From HGM11416 sp034104345 (GTDB lineage: Bacteria; Bacillota; Clostridia; Christensenellales; Borkfalkiaceae), in contig JAXEDY010000008.1 in NCBI GenBank assembly GCA_034104345.1, forward strand, positions 1 through 64,000: 64,000 bases of DNA. The letters run 5' to 3'. A program made the translations under genes and the position numbers. The notes under the pieces are model-generated. The model searched no databases, had not been told where the DNA came from, and worked only from the letters and a program-made list of their open reading frames with translations. Below are positions 33,863-43,240 of this stretch, in pieces (positions within the stretch are counted from its first letter, which is position 1; every line of letters begins with the position of its first letter).

Positions 33863-34183
33863 ATGCAAACTTACAGCACAAAAGGAACTTGCTCGCGCCA
33901 GATACTTTTCGACGTCACCCCCGACGGAAAAGTTACAGGCGTAAAATTTATCGGCGGTTGCAGCGGCAACCTTCAGGGTATTTCGCGCCTTGTAAACAAT
34001 ATGCCCATCGATCAGGTTATCGAAACGTTAAAGGGCATTAAATGCCGCGGTAACACTTCTTGCCCCGACCAACTTGCGACCGCTTTAGAAGAATTTAAAA
34101 AGGCTAAAGAAGCGGCAGAACTCGCGGCAAAAGCAAAAGCCGAAGCGGCGACTGCGGCTGTCGAACCAGACAAAAAGGCGTAA
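33863..34183 (+). CDS. TSCPD-domain protein (TIGR03905-like)
   Basis: A 106-residue protein starting MQTYSTKGTCSRQI, with CSGNLQGISRLV and the motif CRGNTSCPDQLA, which defines the TSCPD domain also found at the C-terminus of some adenosylcobalamin-dependent ribonucleotide reductases. Conserved Cys residues (10, 35, 61, 66) suggest metal binding. The tail after residue 78 is an Ala/Glu/Lys helix. AAAGGTGAT precedes the ATG. Confidence 0.85.
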   Translation: MQTYSTKGTCSRQILFDVTPDGKVTGVKFIGGCSGNLQGISRLVNNMPIDQVIETLKGIKCRGNTSCPDQLATALEEFKKAKEAAELAAKAKAEAATAAVEPDKKA

Positions 34184-34254
34184 TTTAATTTTAATTTTAT
34201 CGGTTGTGCTTTTGTATAATCGGTAGATTTGCGGCTTTAAAAAACCTAAAAAAA

Positions 34255-34296
34255 AAGCGTTTGCTATCGATTTTCGTTTGCAAACGCTTTTTTTTG
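34255..34296 (+). terminator. terminator after the TSCPD gene
   Basis: AAGCGTTTGC and GCAAACGCTT form a perfect ten-pair stem, followed by eight T residues. Confidence 0.9.
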
Positions 34297-34358
34297 ATTT
34301 AATTTTAACGGTTTTACGATAAGCCGATTTAGCAATGCCCCCGCATTTTTCCGAACGA

Positions 34359-35585
34359 TTAAAGCCCCAACGTTTTAAGCATTTCGGCGGTTTTTTGTTT
34401 TTCTTCGGCGCTTACGTTCGAAATGCTTTTTAGTTCTTTAACCGCCCCGTCAACCTTTACGCCGTCCTTTTTCAAAAGCCTGAACCAACGCGCAACCTGA
34501 TAAAACGGAAACAAAATCGGGCATTTTTCAAGCGACGGATAAAGCAGACACAAACTGCGATACGGCACGAAAATACGCTTTAAAACGTATTTGAATTTGC
34601 CCTGCTGTTTCGAAGCGCCTACGCTTGCGCGGTTGTTTAAGTTACCGTAAACGCCGCCGTTTATAATAAATTCTTCGAAAACAGAAAGGTTTTCGCTCGG
34701 CTTTTCGCCGTAAAACCAAAAATTAAAAAGTTCGGTTACTTTTTGCGAAAACTTAGTTAAACCGCATTTTTCAAGGTCCGCTTCTGCATTTTTCTCGGTT
34801 AAATTCATTTTTTTACGCATCACGTAAAGGTCGATAAACGGCTTTATCCCGCACCCGCCGCCTTCTAAAACGTGCTGCGCCATGTGCGCTAAGTGATAGG
34901 CGTAAAACAAACTTCCGTCCATTTGCTTTTTATAAACGCAATTTTCGGCGGTTGTCGCCGTATTCCACACTTTTTTCGTAAATTCGTCGCCCGATTCGTC
35001 GTGAAAAATAAGAATAAAATGCAGTTCTATATGCACCCCGCCCGCCGAATAAAGCGAATAATCGTGCTGAGTGTGAATCGCGTAGGTATATTCGTATTTC
35101 TTGGTTAAAACGCGGATTATATCTTTAATTTTGTCGCGCTTAACCAAAATATCGACGTCGCAACTCGTGCGCATCCACGGTTTTTTGTAAAACGCGCGCA
35201 GAACCGAGCCTTTAAGCGGAATAAATTCGAATTTCTCTTCTTCTAAAATGCGACAGATTTCGCCGTATTCGAATTGTTGCTGTTCGGCACGATAAATTGC
35301 CGAAAAAACCTGTTTTTCGAACTCGGTTTTCGCTTTTAAAACGATTTCGCGCTCGGCGTTATCCTTTTGTGCCGAGTTTAAAAATTTTTGAAAAACGTCG
35401 TTTTTATCGAGAGCGTCGCCCGCAAGGTGCGCTACGTCGTGCATTTTAGAAAGACGAAAAAGTCTTTTTAAATAGTCGCTCGGTTTTTCGCCGTCTGCAA
35501 GCGTAATTTCAACTTTTTCAGCGTCTTCTCCGTCGCCGATTTCAAATTTTATGCAGTTTATAATATCGTTTGTTAAACCGTTCAT
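34359..35585 (-). CDS. nucleotidyltransferase-fold protein (NTP_transf_5-like)
   Basis: A 408-residue protein of the uncharacterised nucleotidyltransferase family often found in polysaccharide clusters. Key signs are LKGSVLRAFY, the metal motif SCDVDILV (DxD) and VHIELHFIL. It is the last gene of the glycan cluster on the minus strand. Substrate unknown. Confidence 0.78.
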   Translation of the reverse strand: MNGLTNDIINCIKFEIGDGEDAEKVEITLADGEKPSDYLKRLFRLSKMHDVAHLAGDALDKNDVFQKFLNSAQKDNAEREIVLKAKTEFEKQVFSAIYRAEQQQFEYGEICRILEEEKFEFIPLKGSVLRAFYKKPWMRTSCDVDILVKRDKIKDIIRVLTKKYEYTYAIHTQHDYSLYSAGGVHIELHFILIFHDESGDEFTKKVWNTATTAENCVYKKQMDGSLFYAYHLAHMAQHVLEGGGCGIKPFIDLYVMRKKMNLTEKNAEADLEKCGLTKFSQKVTELFNFWFYGEKPSENLSVFEEFIINGGVYGNLNNRASVGASKQQGKFKYVLKRIFVPYRSLCLLYPSLEKCPILFPFYQVARWFRLLKKDGVKVDGAVKELKSISNVSAEEKQKTAEMLKTLGL

Positions 35586-35634
35586 TTTTTACTTTATCGC
35601 GCTTTTTATTGCTTAATTTCGCTCTGCTAACCGC

Positions 35635-36618
35635 TCAAACCAATCTTGTTTTTACTAAAAACCAAACTATCAAAAATTTAATTTTTCGTTTTAGTCCGTA
35701 AAATTTTAAGCCGTTTTTTAACTTAAAATATTTATATAATTCGCTTTTTCGCGCTTCTTTTATGTTTTTCCGCCACCCGTCAACGCGAAATTTTAACTCG
35801 TTTACGAAAACAACGTAACACAAAGAACAAGAGTTTATATTAAATATTTTTTTACAGCGCTCGGCTTTTAAAAAATCAAATATATTTTTTAATTCGTCGT
35901 TTAAATTTAAATGACTTGGCAAAAGATTTTTAATATACTTGCGTGTAACCGAATCGCCCGACAAACGATAAAAATATAAAAATTCGTTTATACTCGTTAT
36001 TTTTTTTGCATTCAGCGCAACTTGCAACACGAAAACAAGGTCTTCACATATCTTAACGTCGTTATTAAATCTAACGCTATTTAAAGCGCTTTTTTTATAT
36101 AAAATTCTACAAGCCGAACCGAAAATATAATTTTTTGAATGAAAAAAGTTTAAAACGAAATCTGCAAATTTATCGTCGCTAATATCAGCAAGTAAATTTT
36201 CGGGCAAGTCTTCGTTTGCGTTTAAAACTTGTCCATTTACGTATCTCGCAAATTTACAAAACACTAAATCGGCGTTTGTTTCTATAGCTTTTTTATAAAG
36301 AGAAAGCAAATAATTTTCATTTACAAAATCGTCGGAATCGACGAAGGCAACGTATTCTCCTTTTGCTAACTCAAGCCCCGAATTTCTTGCCGCAGACACT
36401 CCGCCGTTTTGCTTATGCACTACCTTAACGCGCGAATCGTTATTTGCATATTCGTCGCATATAGCGCCGCTTCCGTCGGTTGAACCGTCGTCGATAAGCA
36501 ATAACTCGAAATTTTTATAAGTTTGGTTTAAAACACTGTTTATACATTCACGCAAATATTTTTCGGCGTTATAAACGGGAATTATTATTGAAATAAGATC
36601 TTCAACCATAAAAAACAT
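35635..36618 (-). CDS. family 2 glycosyltransferase
   Basis: A 327-residue GT-A enzyme. The N-terminus ISIIIPVYNAEKYL, then LLIDDGSTDGSG, AARNSGLELAKGEYVAFVDSDD with the DSDD metal motif, are classic GT2. It probably adds a sugar to the surface glycan built by this cluster. An ATG three codons in (36609) is an alternative start. Confidence 0.92.
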   Translation of the reverse strand: MFFMVEDLISIIIPVYNAEKYLRECINSVLNQTYKNFELLLIDDGSTDGSGAICDEYANNDSRVKVVHKQNGGVSAARNSGLELAKGEYVAFVDSDDFVNENYLLSLYKKAIETNADLVFCKFARYVNGQVLNANEDLPENLLADISDDKFADFVLNFFHSKNYIFGSACRILYKKSALNSVRFNNDVKICEDLVFVLQVALNAKKITSINEFLYFYRLSGDSVTRKYIKNLLPSHLNLNDELKNIFDFLKAERCKKIFNINSCSLCYVVFVNELKFRVDGWRKNIKEARKSELYKYFKLKNGLKFYGLKRKIKFLIVWFLVKTRLV

Positions 36619-36646
36619 ATTTTAAAAACTCTTTTTTATAAATCAA

Positions 36647-37801
36647 CTAATCTTTAACCACTTCATTATATATTCTTGAGCAATTCAGTATATCGTTATA
36701 AATAAAAAATTCGTTAATTCTTTCCCGATATTTTTGCTCTAAACAAAAATCATTGTCTTTTATTTTTTCTATTGATTTTATTACTTCATCAACGGATTCA
36801 CAAATGTCACCAAACCCCATAGTATCGTCGTCAAAATACCCTTTTCCATAATGCTTATTATAAAAATCATATTTATCAAACTGAAAATATATCATAGGTT
36901 TTCTCATATAAGAAAAATCAAACGATACGCTTGAATAATCGGTTATCATTATGCTTGATTCTTTAATCAATGACTGCACGTCGTAAGAATCAAAAGAACC
37001 GGATATTATACGAGCAGATGAAAAACTGAAATATTTCAAAAATCTTTGACATTCATAATGTGGATAAAAAATCAAATTTAAATTATTATTTTCCAAAAAA
37101 GCGCTCAATCTTTTATCGTTTAATAATTTTTGCCATTCTTCAAAATATTTTGAATGCAGAAATTTTTTTTCAGTTAAAATATATGAACGCCATGTCGGCA
37201 TAACTAATATTTGTTTTTTCCCCGCAACAGGCGATATTAGATCATCATATCTTGCAAGCCCGGTACATTTTAATACAGAATCTGGAAATTCCCCTTTTTC
37301 TTTGATAAAGTTATATTCAGTCACCGTTGAACAGAAAACTTTTTTTGCCGGTTTATCATACCAATTAACGCCGACAGAATTTTTAATTATTCCGTGTTGC
37401 AGCCAATAAAATTTTTTATTCAACCGGCACAAGTTTGTAGTTTTTGCACCAATGTGTGGCACAAACGTGCCTATATGCGTTGAAATAATTTTTGAAGCAT
37501 TTGCAATAATCAAATAATTTTTTAAACTTCCGTATTGAACGGCATCCTCCGCTACTTTTTTATAATCGGCAGATTTTTTATCAATGATATAATATATTAT
37601 TTGTTCCGGATGTTCTTTTTTTAGATATTTATAAAAAGCATAACCGTTATCTCTGGCATCGACACCCCGTTCACATATTACCCAATAATCACTTTTCTTT
37701 TTAAAAAGCGCAACTATGTAGAAAAAATATATTAAAATAACCGCTTTCGTCCTAAAATATAGTTTTAATAAGATTTTTTTAAATGTTATCGTTTTTTTCA
37801 T
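36647..37801 (-). CDS. CDP-glycerol glycerophosphotransferase-family protein
   Basis: A 384-residue protein with the TagB/TagF fold: YWLQHGIIKN (His of the active site), FYPHYECQ, and the nucleotide-binding end ITDYSSVSFDFSYMRKPMIYF. It would transfer glycerol or ribitol phosphate, or a related group, to a wall polymer at the inner membrane face. The gene is visibly more AT-rich, with fewer TCG/CGC codons than its neighbours, suggesting separate acquisition. Its ATG overlaps the polymerase stop as ATGA. Confidence 0.88.
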   Translation of the reverse strand: MKKTITFKKILLKLYFRTKAVILIYFFYIVALFKKKSDYWVICERGVDARDNGYAFYKYLKKEHPEQIIYYIIDKKSADYKKVAEDAVQYGSLKNYLIIANASKIISTHIGTFVPHIGAKTTNLCRLNKKFYWLQHGIIKNSVGVNWYDKPAKKVFCSTVTEYNFIKEKGEFPDSVLKCTGLARYDDLISPVAGKKQILVMPTWRSYILTEKKFLHSKYFEEWQKLLNDKRLSAFLENNNLNLIFYPHYECQRFLKYFSFSSARIISGSFDSYDVQSLIKESSIMITDYSSVSFDFSYMRKPMIYFQFDKYDFYNKHYGKGYFDDDTMGFGDICESVDEVIKSIEKIKDNDFCLEQKYRERINEFFIYNDILNCSRIYNEVVKD

Positions 37802-38976
37802 TTTTTTCTCACAATTTTAATTTCGGAAAAGTTCATTATGCTCGGCAATATGAATAATATCCAAAGCGATGATTGGCGGTGATTTATAAGCGTTAACATT
37901 TCGACGAAAATTGCCAGATAAACGCAAAAATCGCATAATTTTGCCTTGTTTTTTAAGTTGTCTTTAACCCAGCAAAGCAAAATTATAAACGGAATTATGC
38001 CGTAATAGAACAATAAACCTAAAACGGTGCTGTGCAGTTCGCCGTTTGCGGCTACGTCGATAAAACGAATAAAACCGCCTTCGCCCGCGCCCAACAAAAT
38101 ATAATAGGGTTTGGCGAAAAACGCCTGCAAATTTCTGTCTTTTATAAAACCGCCGCCCCCGCCGCCGTAAACGATTTTTTGAACCTTTTGAATAACGCGG
38201 GTAACGATAAAATCGTTTTTTACAATCGGGTTATTAATAAAGTTTTTATCGCCCGCGACTATTAAAAGCGCAACGCAGGCAAAGCCGACGATCGCAATTA
38301 AGGTTTTGCCCGCCGCCTTCGATTTTAAAAACGCATATATAAGCCAACCGAAAACGAACGTCGCCATTCCGAGAAACATTCCGGTTGAAGCAGCCTCGGC
38401 AATTAAAAACGAAGTCATTAAAAACGCCGCCAAAACCGAAATAATCGAAACAAATTTTACTTTTTCTATCCTTTTATATATTAAATAAAGAATAAAAAAA
38501 CGCGACATTACGAAAAATCCGAGTTGGTTAGGATCGTTAAACGTTCCCATATAGCGTTCGCCGCCATACCAGCGACCCTGACCGCTGAAATATATTGCAA
38601 ATTGCACGGCAATACACAAAAAAGTGGATATGTAAAAACTTTTTATAAAACTTTTTCTTGCGGATAGCGCCCTGAATTCGATAACGACAAGTAAGTTAAA
38701 GATAAAATATGCGATTGCAAGCAAAAAACCTTGGTCGCCGTAAACTATCCAATATAAAAAGTTTATTATGGCAACGCATATTACGAATATAAAAAGATAC
38801 TTGTCCCTTTTTATTATTATTGCAAGGTTGCGACTTGTAATATATCCTACGTTTTCGGCGATTAGAACTATAAACGACAAAACGAAAACGTAGTCGGCTA
38901 TCTGCAAACCGCCCGAATCTCTGGTATAAAAGGCTTTTAACAGCCAATAGAGTAAAAATAAAAACTGCGCTATCAC
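37798..38976 (-). CDS. O-antigen polymerase/ligase-like membrane protein
   Basis: A 392-residue protein with about ten hydrophobic helices and a periplasm-facing loop (about 250-315) containing RWYGGERYMGTFNDPNQLGFF-like and GEGGFIRF segments typical of the Wzy/WaaL superfamily. It would polymerise or attach the repeat units made by the neighbouring transferases. It overlaps the next gene by 4 bp. Confidence 0.82.
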   Translation of the reverse strand: MIAQFLFLLYWLLKAFYTRDSGGLQIADYVFVLSFIVLIAENVGYITSRNLAIIIKRDKYLFIFVICVAIINFLYWIVYGDQGFLLAIAYFIFNLLVVIEFRALSARKSFIKSFYISTFLCIAVQFAIYFSGQGRWYGGERYMGTFNDPNQLGFFVMSRFFILYLIYKRIEKVKFVSIISVLAAFLMTSFLIAEAASTGMFLGMATFVFGWLIYAFLKSKAAGKTLIAIVGFACVALLIVAGDKNFINNPIVKNDFIVTRVIQKVQKIVYGGGGGGFIKDRNLQAFFAKPYYILLGAGEGGFIRFIDVAANGELHSTVLGLLFYYGIIPFIILLCWVKDNLKNKAKLCDFCVYLAIFVEMLTLINHRQSSLWILFILPSIMNFSEIKIVRKK

Positions 38977-38978
38977 TT

Positions 38979-40079
38979 TTACTCCCCTAATACGTTTAAA
39001 ATTTGCGAATTTATAACTTTACTATCGAAGTTTTGTTCGGCAAAGGTGCGTGCGTTTTTGCCGAATTTTTCGATTTCGGCGGGATTTTCGATGCACCAAA
39101 TTACTTTTTCAGCCATTTTTTTATAATCGCCGCGCGGAATTATAAAGCCGTTATAGCCGTTTTCTACCGTGTCTTTGCAACCTACTACGTCAGACGTGAT
39201 TATTCCGCGCCCCATGGCTTCGGCTTCCATTACAGACATCGGCATGCCTTCGCGGTAACTCGGCAAAATCAACATCGACGAATCTTCTAAATAAGGGCGA
39301 ACGTCGTTTGTTACGCCGAGATAGTTTATAGTGCCGTTGTTTATGTATTTTTGAATATCGGCAAGTTTAACGGTGCCTTCAGAGCCTAAATAATTAAACA
39401 CGGCTTCGGGATATTTTTGCTTTACTATTTCTGCGCATTTGCAATATTCGATAACGCCCTTGTTTTTTAAAAGCCGCGCCACCATTATAAAATTTTTGTG
39501 GTTTTTTATGGGTTTAAAGGCAAATTTTTCAAGGTTTACGCCTATACCGCGAACGATTTCGCACTGCGAATTATCAACGAGCTTCCGGTTTAAAAATTCG
39601 CACCTGTCGTCTTCGTTTAAAAAGAACACCTTTTTGCAGTTTTTAAACGATTTTTTATATAAAGCGCACACGACTTTGCGGATAAAACGCCATTTTAAGC
39701 CGTTGTTTATAAAAACGTCGCCCGCACCTTCTACCATTGAATATATGTTTTTTACGCCCGCTTTTTTCGCCGCAAGCACGCCGAAAGTGTTGGGTTTTAA
39801 AACGAAAGTGAAAACTACGTCGGGCTTAATTTCGTTTATGATTTTATAATATTTGTTTTTAAGCGACAAAAGCAAAAACGGATTTATTCCGCGGTTTTTA
39901 TCGGCAACGCAATATAAATTCACGCCATGTTTTTCGGCTTCTGTTTTAAATTTGCCGTCGAACGCGATAACCGAAACTTTGTTACCCGCGCTTTTAAGCG
40001 CTTTTATAAGCCCCGCACGAAAGCCTATTATATGCTGCGACGACGGCGTTATTATTAAAACTTTTTTGTCTTTAATCAT
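38979..40079 (-). CDS. family 4 glycosyltransferase
   Basis: A 366-residue GT-B enzyme. The C-terminal nucleotide-sugar site shows FIMVARLLKNKG, LPSYREGMPMSVMEAEAMG (EX7E motif) and NGFIIPRGD. It is the first gene of the glycan cluster; GGGAG precedes the ATG. It resembles RfaB-type and capsule GT4 enzymes; the sugar is unknown. Confidence 0.92.
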   Translation of the reverse strand: MIKDKKVLIITPSSQHIIGFRAGLIKALKSAGNKVSVIAFDGKFKTEAEKHGVNLYCVADKNRGINPFLLLSLKNKYYKIINEIKPDVVFTFVLKPNTFGVLAAKKAGVKNIYSMVEGAGDVFINNGLKWRFIRKVVCALYKKSFKNCKKVFFLNEDDRCEFLNRKLVDNSQCEIVRGIGVNLEKFAFKPIKNHKNFIMVARLLKNKGVIEYCKCAEIVKQKYPEAVFNYLGSEGTVKLADIQKYINNGTINYLGVTNDVRPYLEDSSMLILPSYREGMPMSVMEAEAMGRGIITSDVVGCKDTVENGYNGFIIPRGDYKKMAEKVIWCIENPAEIEKFGKNARTFAEQNFDSKVINSQILNVLGE

Positions 40080-40371
40080 AGAAAAGGCTCTCCCTTTTTT
40101 AACTCGCGCCTTACATATTCTTCGGCTTTTGTAAGTTTTTGTGTGTGCTTTTTTAATTTATGTAAAATTTGAAAATCGGTTTAAAATAAATGGTTTAAAA
40201 AATAACCTATCAAACTAATTTTAATTTTGTTTTTGTTCACCCACCGTAAAAAAATAATAGATTTACCATTATATTAACTTAAAAACAAGTCCGTTTTTGT
40301 TTTTTTGCAAGTTTTTGCTTTTTGTCATAAAAAATTTTTAATAAATCGCCGATTAAATAAAAGCATTTTTA

Positions 40372-42291
40372 TTAAAATTTTGAAGATTCGACCATAAGTT
40401 TAAACAAAAATTTGCTTAAAACCATAGTTTCGGTAACGCCGCCGCGGCTTCTTACCGAAATTTCGTTTTTATTTTCGATTTCTTTATCGCCGATAATCAC
40501 CATATACGGGATTTTTGCCGTTTGTGCGTCGCGGATTTTTCGCCCGATTTTTTCGCGGCGAAGGTCGGTTTCTACGCGCAAACCCGCATTCTGAAAGGTG
40601 TTTTTTAAGTCGTTACAACAATCTATACCCCTGTCGGTAACGCTTAAAATTTTTATTTGCACGGGCGCAAGCCAAAGCGGAAACGCCCCCGCGTATTTTT
40701 CGGTGAGCAGCGCCAGAGTGCGCTCGTAACAACCGATAGCCGTTCTATGTATAACGTAGGGGCGCGCTTTTTCGCCGCTGACGGCACAATAATTAAGGTC
40801 GTAGTCTTTCGCCGCCTGAAAATCGAGTTGAATACTCGTTAAAATTTCTTCTTTGCCCGAAACGCTTTTTAAAAGCAAATCGAGTTTAGGTCCGAACGGA
40901 GCGGCTTCGCCCGTCGCTTCAAAATAATCGAGATTAAGTTCTTCTAAAACCGAACGCATGTCATTTTGCGCGCTTTCCCATGCTTCGTCGTCGCCGAAAA
41001 ACCCTTTTTTCCCGTAGCCGCGCGTCGATAACCGAAACGCTACGTCATCTAAAAGCCCTAATTTTTTAAGTAAAAACAAATTTAGGTCTAAACAGTTATA
41101 AAACTCTTGCCGCGTTTGATCGGGCGTTAAAATTACATGCCCGTCCGAAAGCGTAAACTGCCTTAATTTTATAAGTCCGTGCATTTCGCCGCTGGCTTCG
41201 TTGCGGAAAACCGTGCCGGTTTCGCAATATTTTTGCGGCAGATCGCGGTAACTTTTGGGCGATCTTTTATAAATCGAATAGTGAAAGGGGCAAAGCGACG
41301 TGCGTAAAAGATACTTTTCGCCGCGGTTTAAGTTCATCGAAAAATATTTGTCGCGTTCTTGCGGCGCGTTTTTATAAAACCCGCTTTTTGCCATAAACGG
41401 CGTTTTTGTGGGCAGATAGCCGCGTTTTTCTTCTTCGTCTTCTACAAACCTTGTTAAAACGCGCAGAATTTTAGCGCCCGCTGGCAAAATCACGGGCAAG
41501 CCCTGCCCCGCGTTTTCGTCGGTCGCAAAAATTCCGAGTTCTCTGCCGATTTTGTTGTGGTCGCGCTTTTTTGCCTCTTCAACGCTTTTCAGATAGTCGT
41601 CGAGTTGACTTTTTTTCGCGAACGCAAGCCCGTAAATGCGCGTTAACATCTTGTTTTTTTCGTTGCCGCGCCAATATGCTCCCGCAAGCGACGAAAGTTT
41701 GAACGCCTTAATGCGCCCGGTGCTCGGCAAAAGCGGACCGCGGCACATATCGGTGTAGGCACCCTGTTTATAGAAGGAAACGGGCATGTCGGGCGCAAAA
41801 TCTTCGATTAAAGCGACTTTATAACTTTCGTGAAAACCTTTCATAAGTTTTATGGCGTCTTTGTGCGAAAGTTCGAAACGCTCGATGGGCAAATCGCTTT
41901 TTATGATTTTCATCATTTCGGCTTCTAACGTAGACAAATCGGCGCTCGTTATGGGAGTTTTAAAATCGACGTCGTAATAAAAGCCGTGTTCGTTGCTCAT
42001 GCCGGCAGCCAGATTGCAGGTGGGAAAAACCGATTTTATAGCCTGCGCAAGAACGTGCGCGCAGGTGTGGCGATATACGTTAAGCCCCTCGGTGCTTTTA
42101 ACCGTGAAAAACTCGACCTCGCAGTCTTCGGTTACTTTTCTGTTTATATCCACCGGTTTACCGTTTAATTTTGCGCAAATCGCACTACGCGATAACCCCA
42201 CGCTTACGTCTTTAGCCACTTGTTTAAGCGTAACGGCTTCTTCGTAAATTAAATTTTTACCGTCTTTTACGCTGATAACCATTTTTTTCAC
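40372..42291 (-). CDS. thrS: threonine--tRNA ligase
   Basis: A class II synthetase of 639 residues. It has an N-terminal TGS domain (about 1-64), an editing domain with HTCAHVLAQA (HxxxH type, about 75-85) and Cys for zinc later, and a catalytic core with MSKN-like motifs, including FGDDEAWESAQ and IGCYERTLALLTEKYAG, then an anticodon-binding C-terminal domain. AAGGAAGTG precedes the ATG. The leader is only about 45 nt, so no T-box. Confidence 0.97.
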   Translation of the reverse strand: MKKMVISVKDGKNLIYEEAVTLKQVAKDVSVGLSRSAICAKLNGKPVDINRKVTEDCEVEFFTVKSTEGLNVYRHTCAHVLAQAIKSVFPTCNLAAGMSNEHGFYYDVDFKTPITSADLSTLEAEMMKIIKSDLPIERFELSHKDAIKLMKGFHESYKVALIEDFAPDMPVSFYKQGAYTDMCRGPLLPSTGRIKAFKLSSLAGAYWRGNEKNKMLTRIYGLAFAKKSQLDDYLKSVEEAKKRDHNKIGRELGIFATDENAGQGLPVILPAGAKILRVLTRFVEDEEEKRGYLPTKTPFMAKSGFYKNAPQERDKYFSMNLNRGEKYLLRTSLCPFHYSIYKRSPKSYRDLPQKYCETGTVFRNEASGEMHGLIKLRQFTLSDGHVILTPDQTRQEFYNCLDLNLFLLKKLGLLDDVAFRLSTRGYGKKGFFGDDEAWESAQNDMRSVLEELNLDYFEATGEAAPFGPKLDLLLKSVSGKEEILTSIQLDFQAAKDYDLNYCAVSGEKARPYVIHRTAIGCYERTLALLTEKYAGAFPLWLAPVQIKILSVTDRGIDCCNDLKNTFQNAGLRVETDLRREKIGRKIRDAQTAKIPYMVIIGDKEIENKNEISVRSRGGVTETMVLSKFLFKLMVESSKF

Positions 42292-42341
42292 TTCCTTAAA
42301 ATTCTGCCGTTTGCCCGTAAATAAAATCGAATTATTATTAT

Positions 42342-42369
42342 ATTATACACCAACGCGCGATTTTTTCAA
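42342..42369 (-). promoter_or_regulatory. promoter of thrS
   Basis: TTGAAA (42364-42369) and TATAAT (42342-42347), spacer 16 bp. Confidence 0.7.
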
Positions 42370-42433
42370 AGCGATAACTTAATAAAAAAGGCAAAATTTA
42401 AAAAATATCCGTAAAAAACGACTGAAAAACGTG

Positions 42434-42469
42434 AAAAGTATGCCTTTTTGTAATAAAATGCAAACTTTT
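42434..42469 (-). terminator. probable terminator after ytxC
   Basis: On the minus strand AAAAGTTTGC pairs with GCATACTTTT (one mismatch) and a short T-rich stretch follows. Confidence 0.5.
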
Positions 42470-42506
42470 CGGCTATAAAACATATGCCCGCTTTTTTAAT
42501 TTGCGG

Positions 42507-43229
42507 TTATACAAAATAAACCTTGTCGCCGAAATATTCTTTTAAAAGTTTTTCTTCATCGGCCTTGGGGCGGGTTTTTACTTCAACTTCGCCCGCTCCC
42601 GACAAAATCGCTTCTTTAACCACTTCTCCGCCGCATTTGCCGCCCGCCAAGTCGCTTCGTTTAAGCCGGTTAAAGCGCTTGTCGTAAACCTTTTCACCGT
42701 CGATTATAACTCGTTTTCCGCGTTTTTCGCACAAAAGATATGATATAAAATCGCCCAGTTCGCGGCGTGAAAAATATGCGGGAACGTATTCGGCTACTTC
42801 GCTCCACTTGTTTTTCAAAGGAGCAAGCCTGAAATTGAAAAAACCGTCTATGGCAAACTGAAACTCGCCGCCAAAATCGCAAAGGCCCATTCGGGCGCGG
42901 GCGTAACGTTTGTCGTCGTCGTAATCGGCTGCTATAAGCGAAGCGATTAAAAGTTCTTTATCCTTTTCGTTAAGCCCGTCGGTTTTTAGTTTCTGCATAA
43001 AAAAATCGTATTTATAGCCGATAACCAGCACGTCGCACAGTTTATCAAAAAGTTCTTCGGTTGCGGGGCGCAGAATATCGGCGGGTGCCGATAAATAAAT
43101 CCCCACGCGATGCCTATCCGCCACCAGCCTGCTTTTTTCGGGCTTGAAAAACAATTCGGACAGATTTTCACGGATATACATTACATTTTTATTGTTATCG
43201 TAACAATCCGAAACGTAAAAAACACTCAT
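42507..43229 (-). CDS. YtxC-like putative sporulation protein
   Basis: A 240-residue cytoplasmic protein. The segment FAIDGFFNFRL...EVAEYVPAYFSRRELGDFISYLL matches the pattern of the YtxC family (dGFxxFRL followed by a Y/E-rich helix). In Bacillus ytxC lies beside thrS, and here it directly precedes thrS, which supports the call. The family is linked to sporulation but its activity is unknown. Confidence 0.72.
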   Translation of the reverse strand: MSVFYVSDCYDNNKNVMYIRENLSELFFKPEKSRLVADRHRVGIYLSAPADILRPATEELFDKLCDVLVIGYKYDFFMQKLKTDGLNEKDKELLIASLIAADYDDDKRYARARMGLCDFGGEFQFAIDGFFNFRLAPLKNKWSEVAEYVPAYFSRRELGDFISYLLCEKRGKRVIIDGEKVYDKRFNRLKRSDLAGGKCGGEVVKEAILSGAGEVEVKTRPKADEEKLLKEYFGDKVYFV

Positions 43230-43240
43230 ACGAAAATAGT

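Noticed and set aside
34359..40079. Genomic island or phage-defence locus
   Set aside because: No integrase, tRNA site, flanking repeats or nuclease/ATPase modules; the genes fit surface glycan synthesis.
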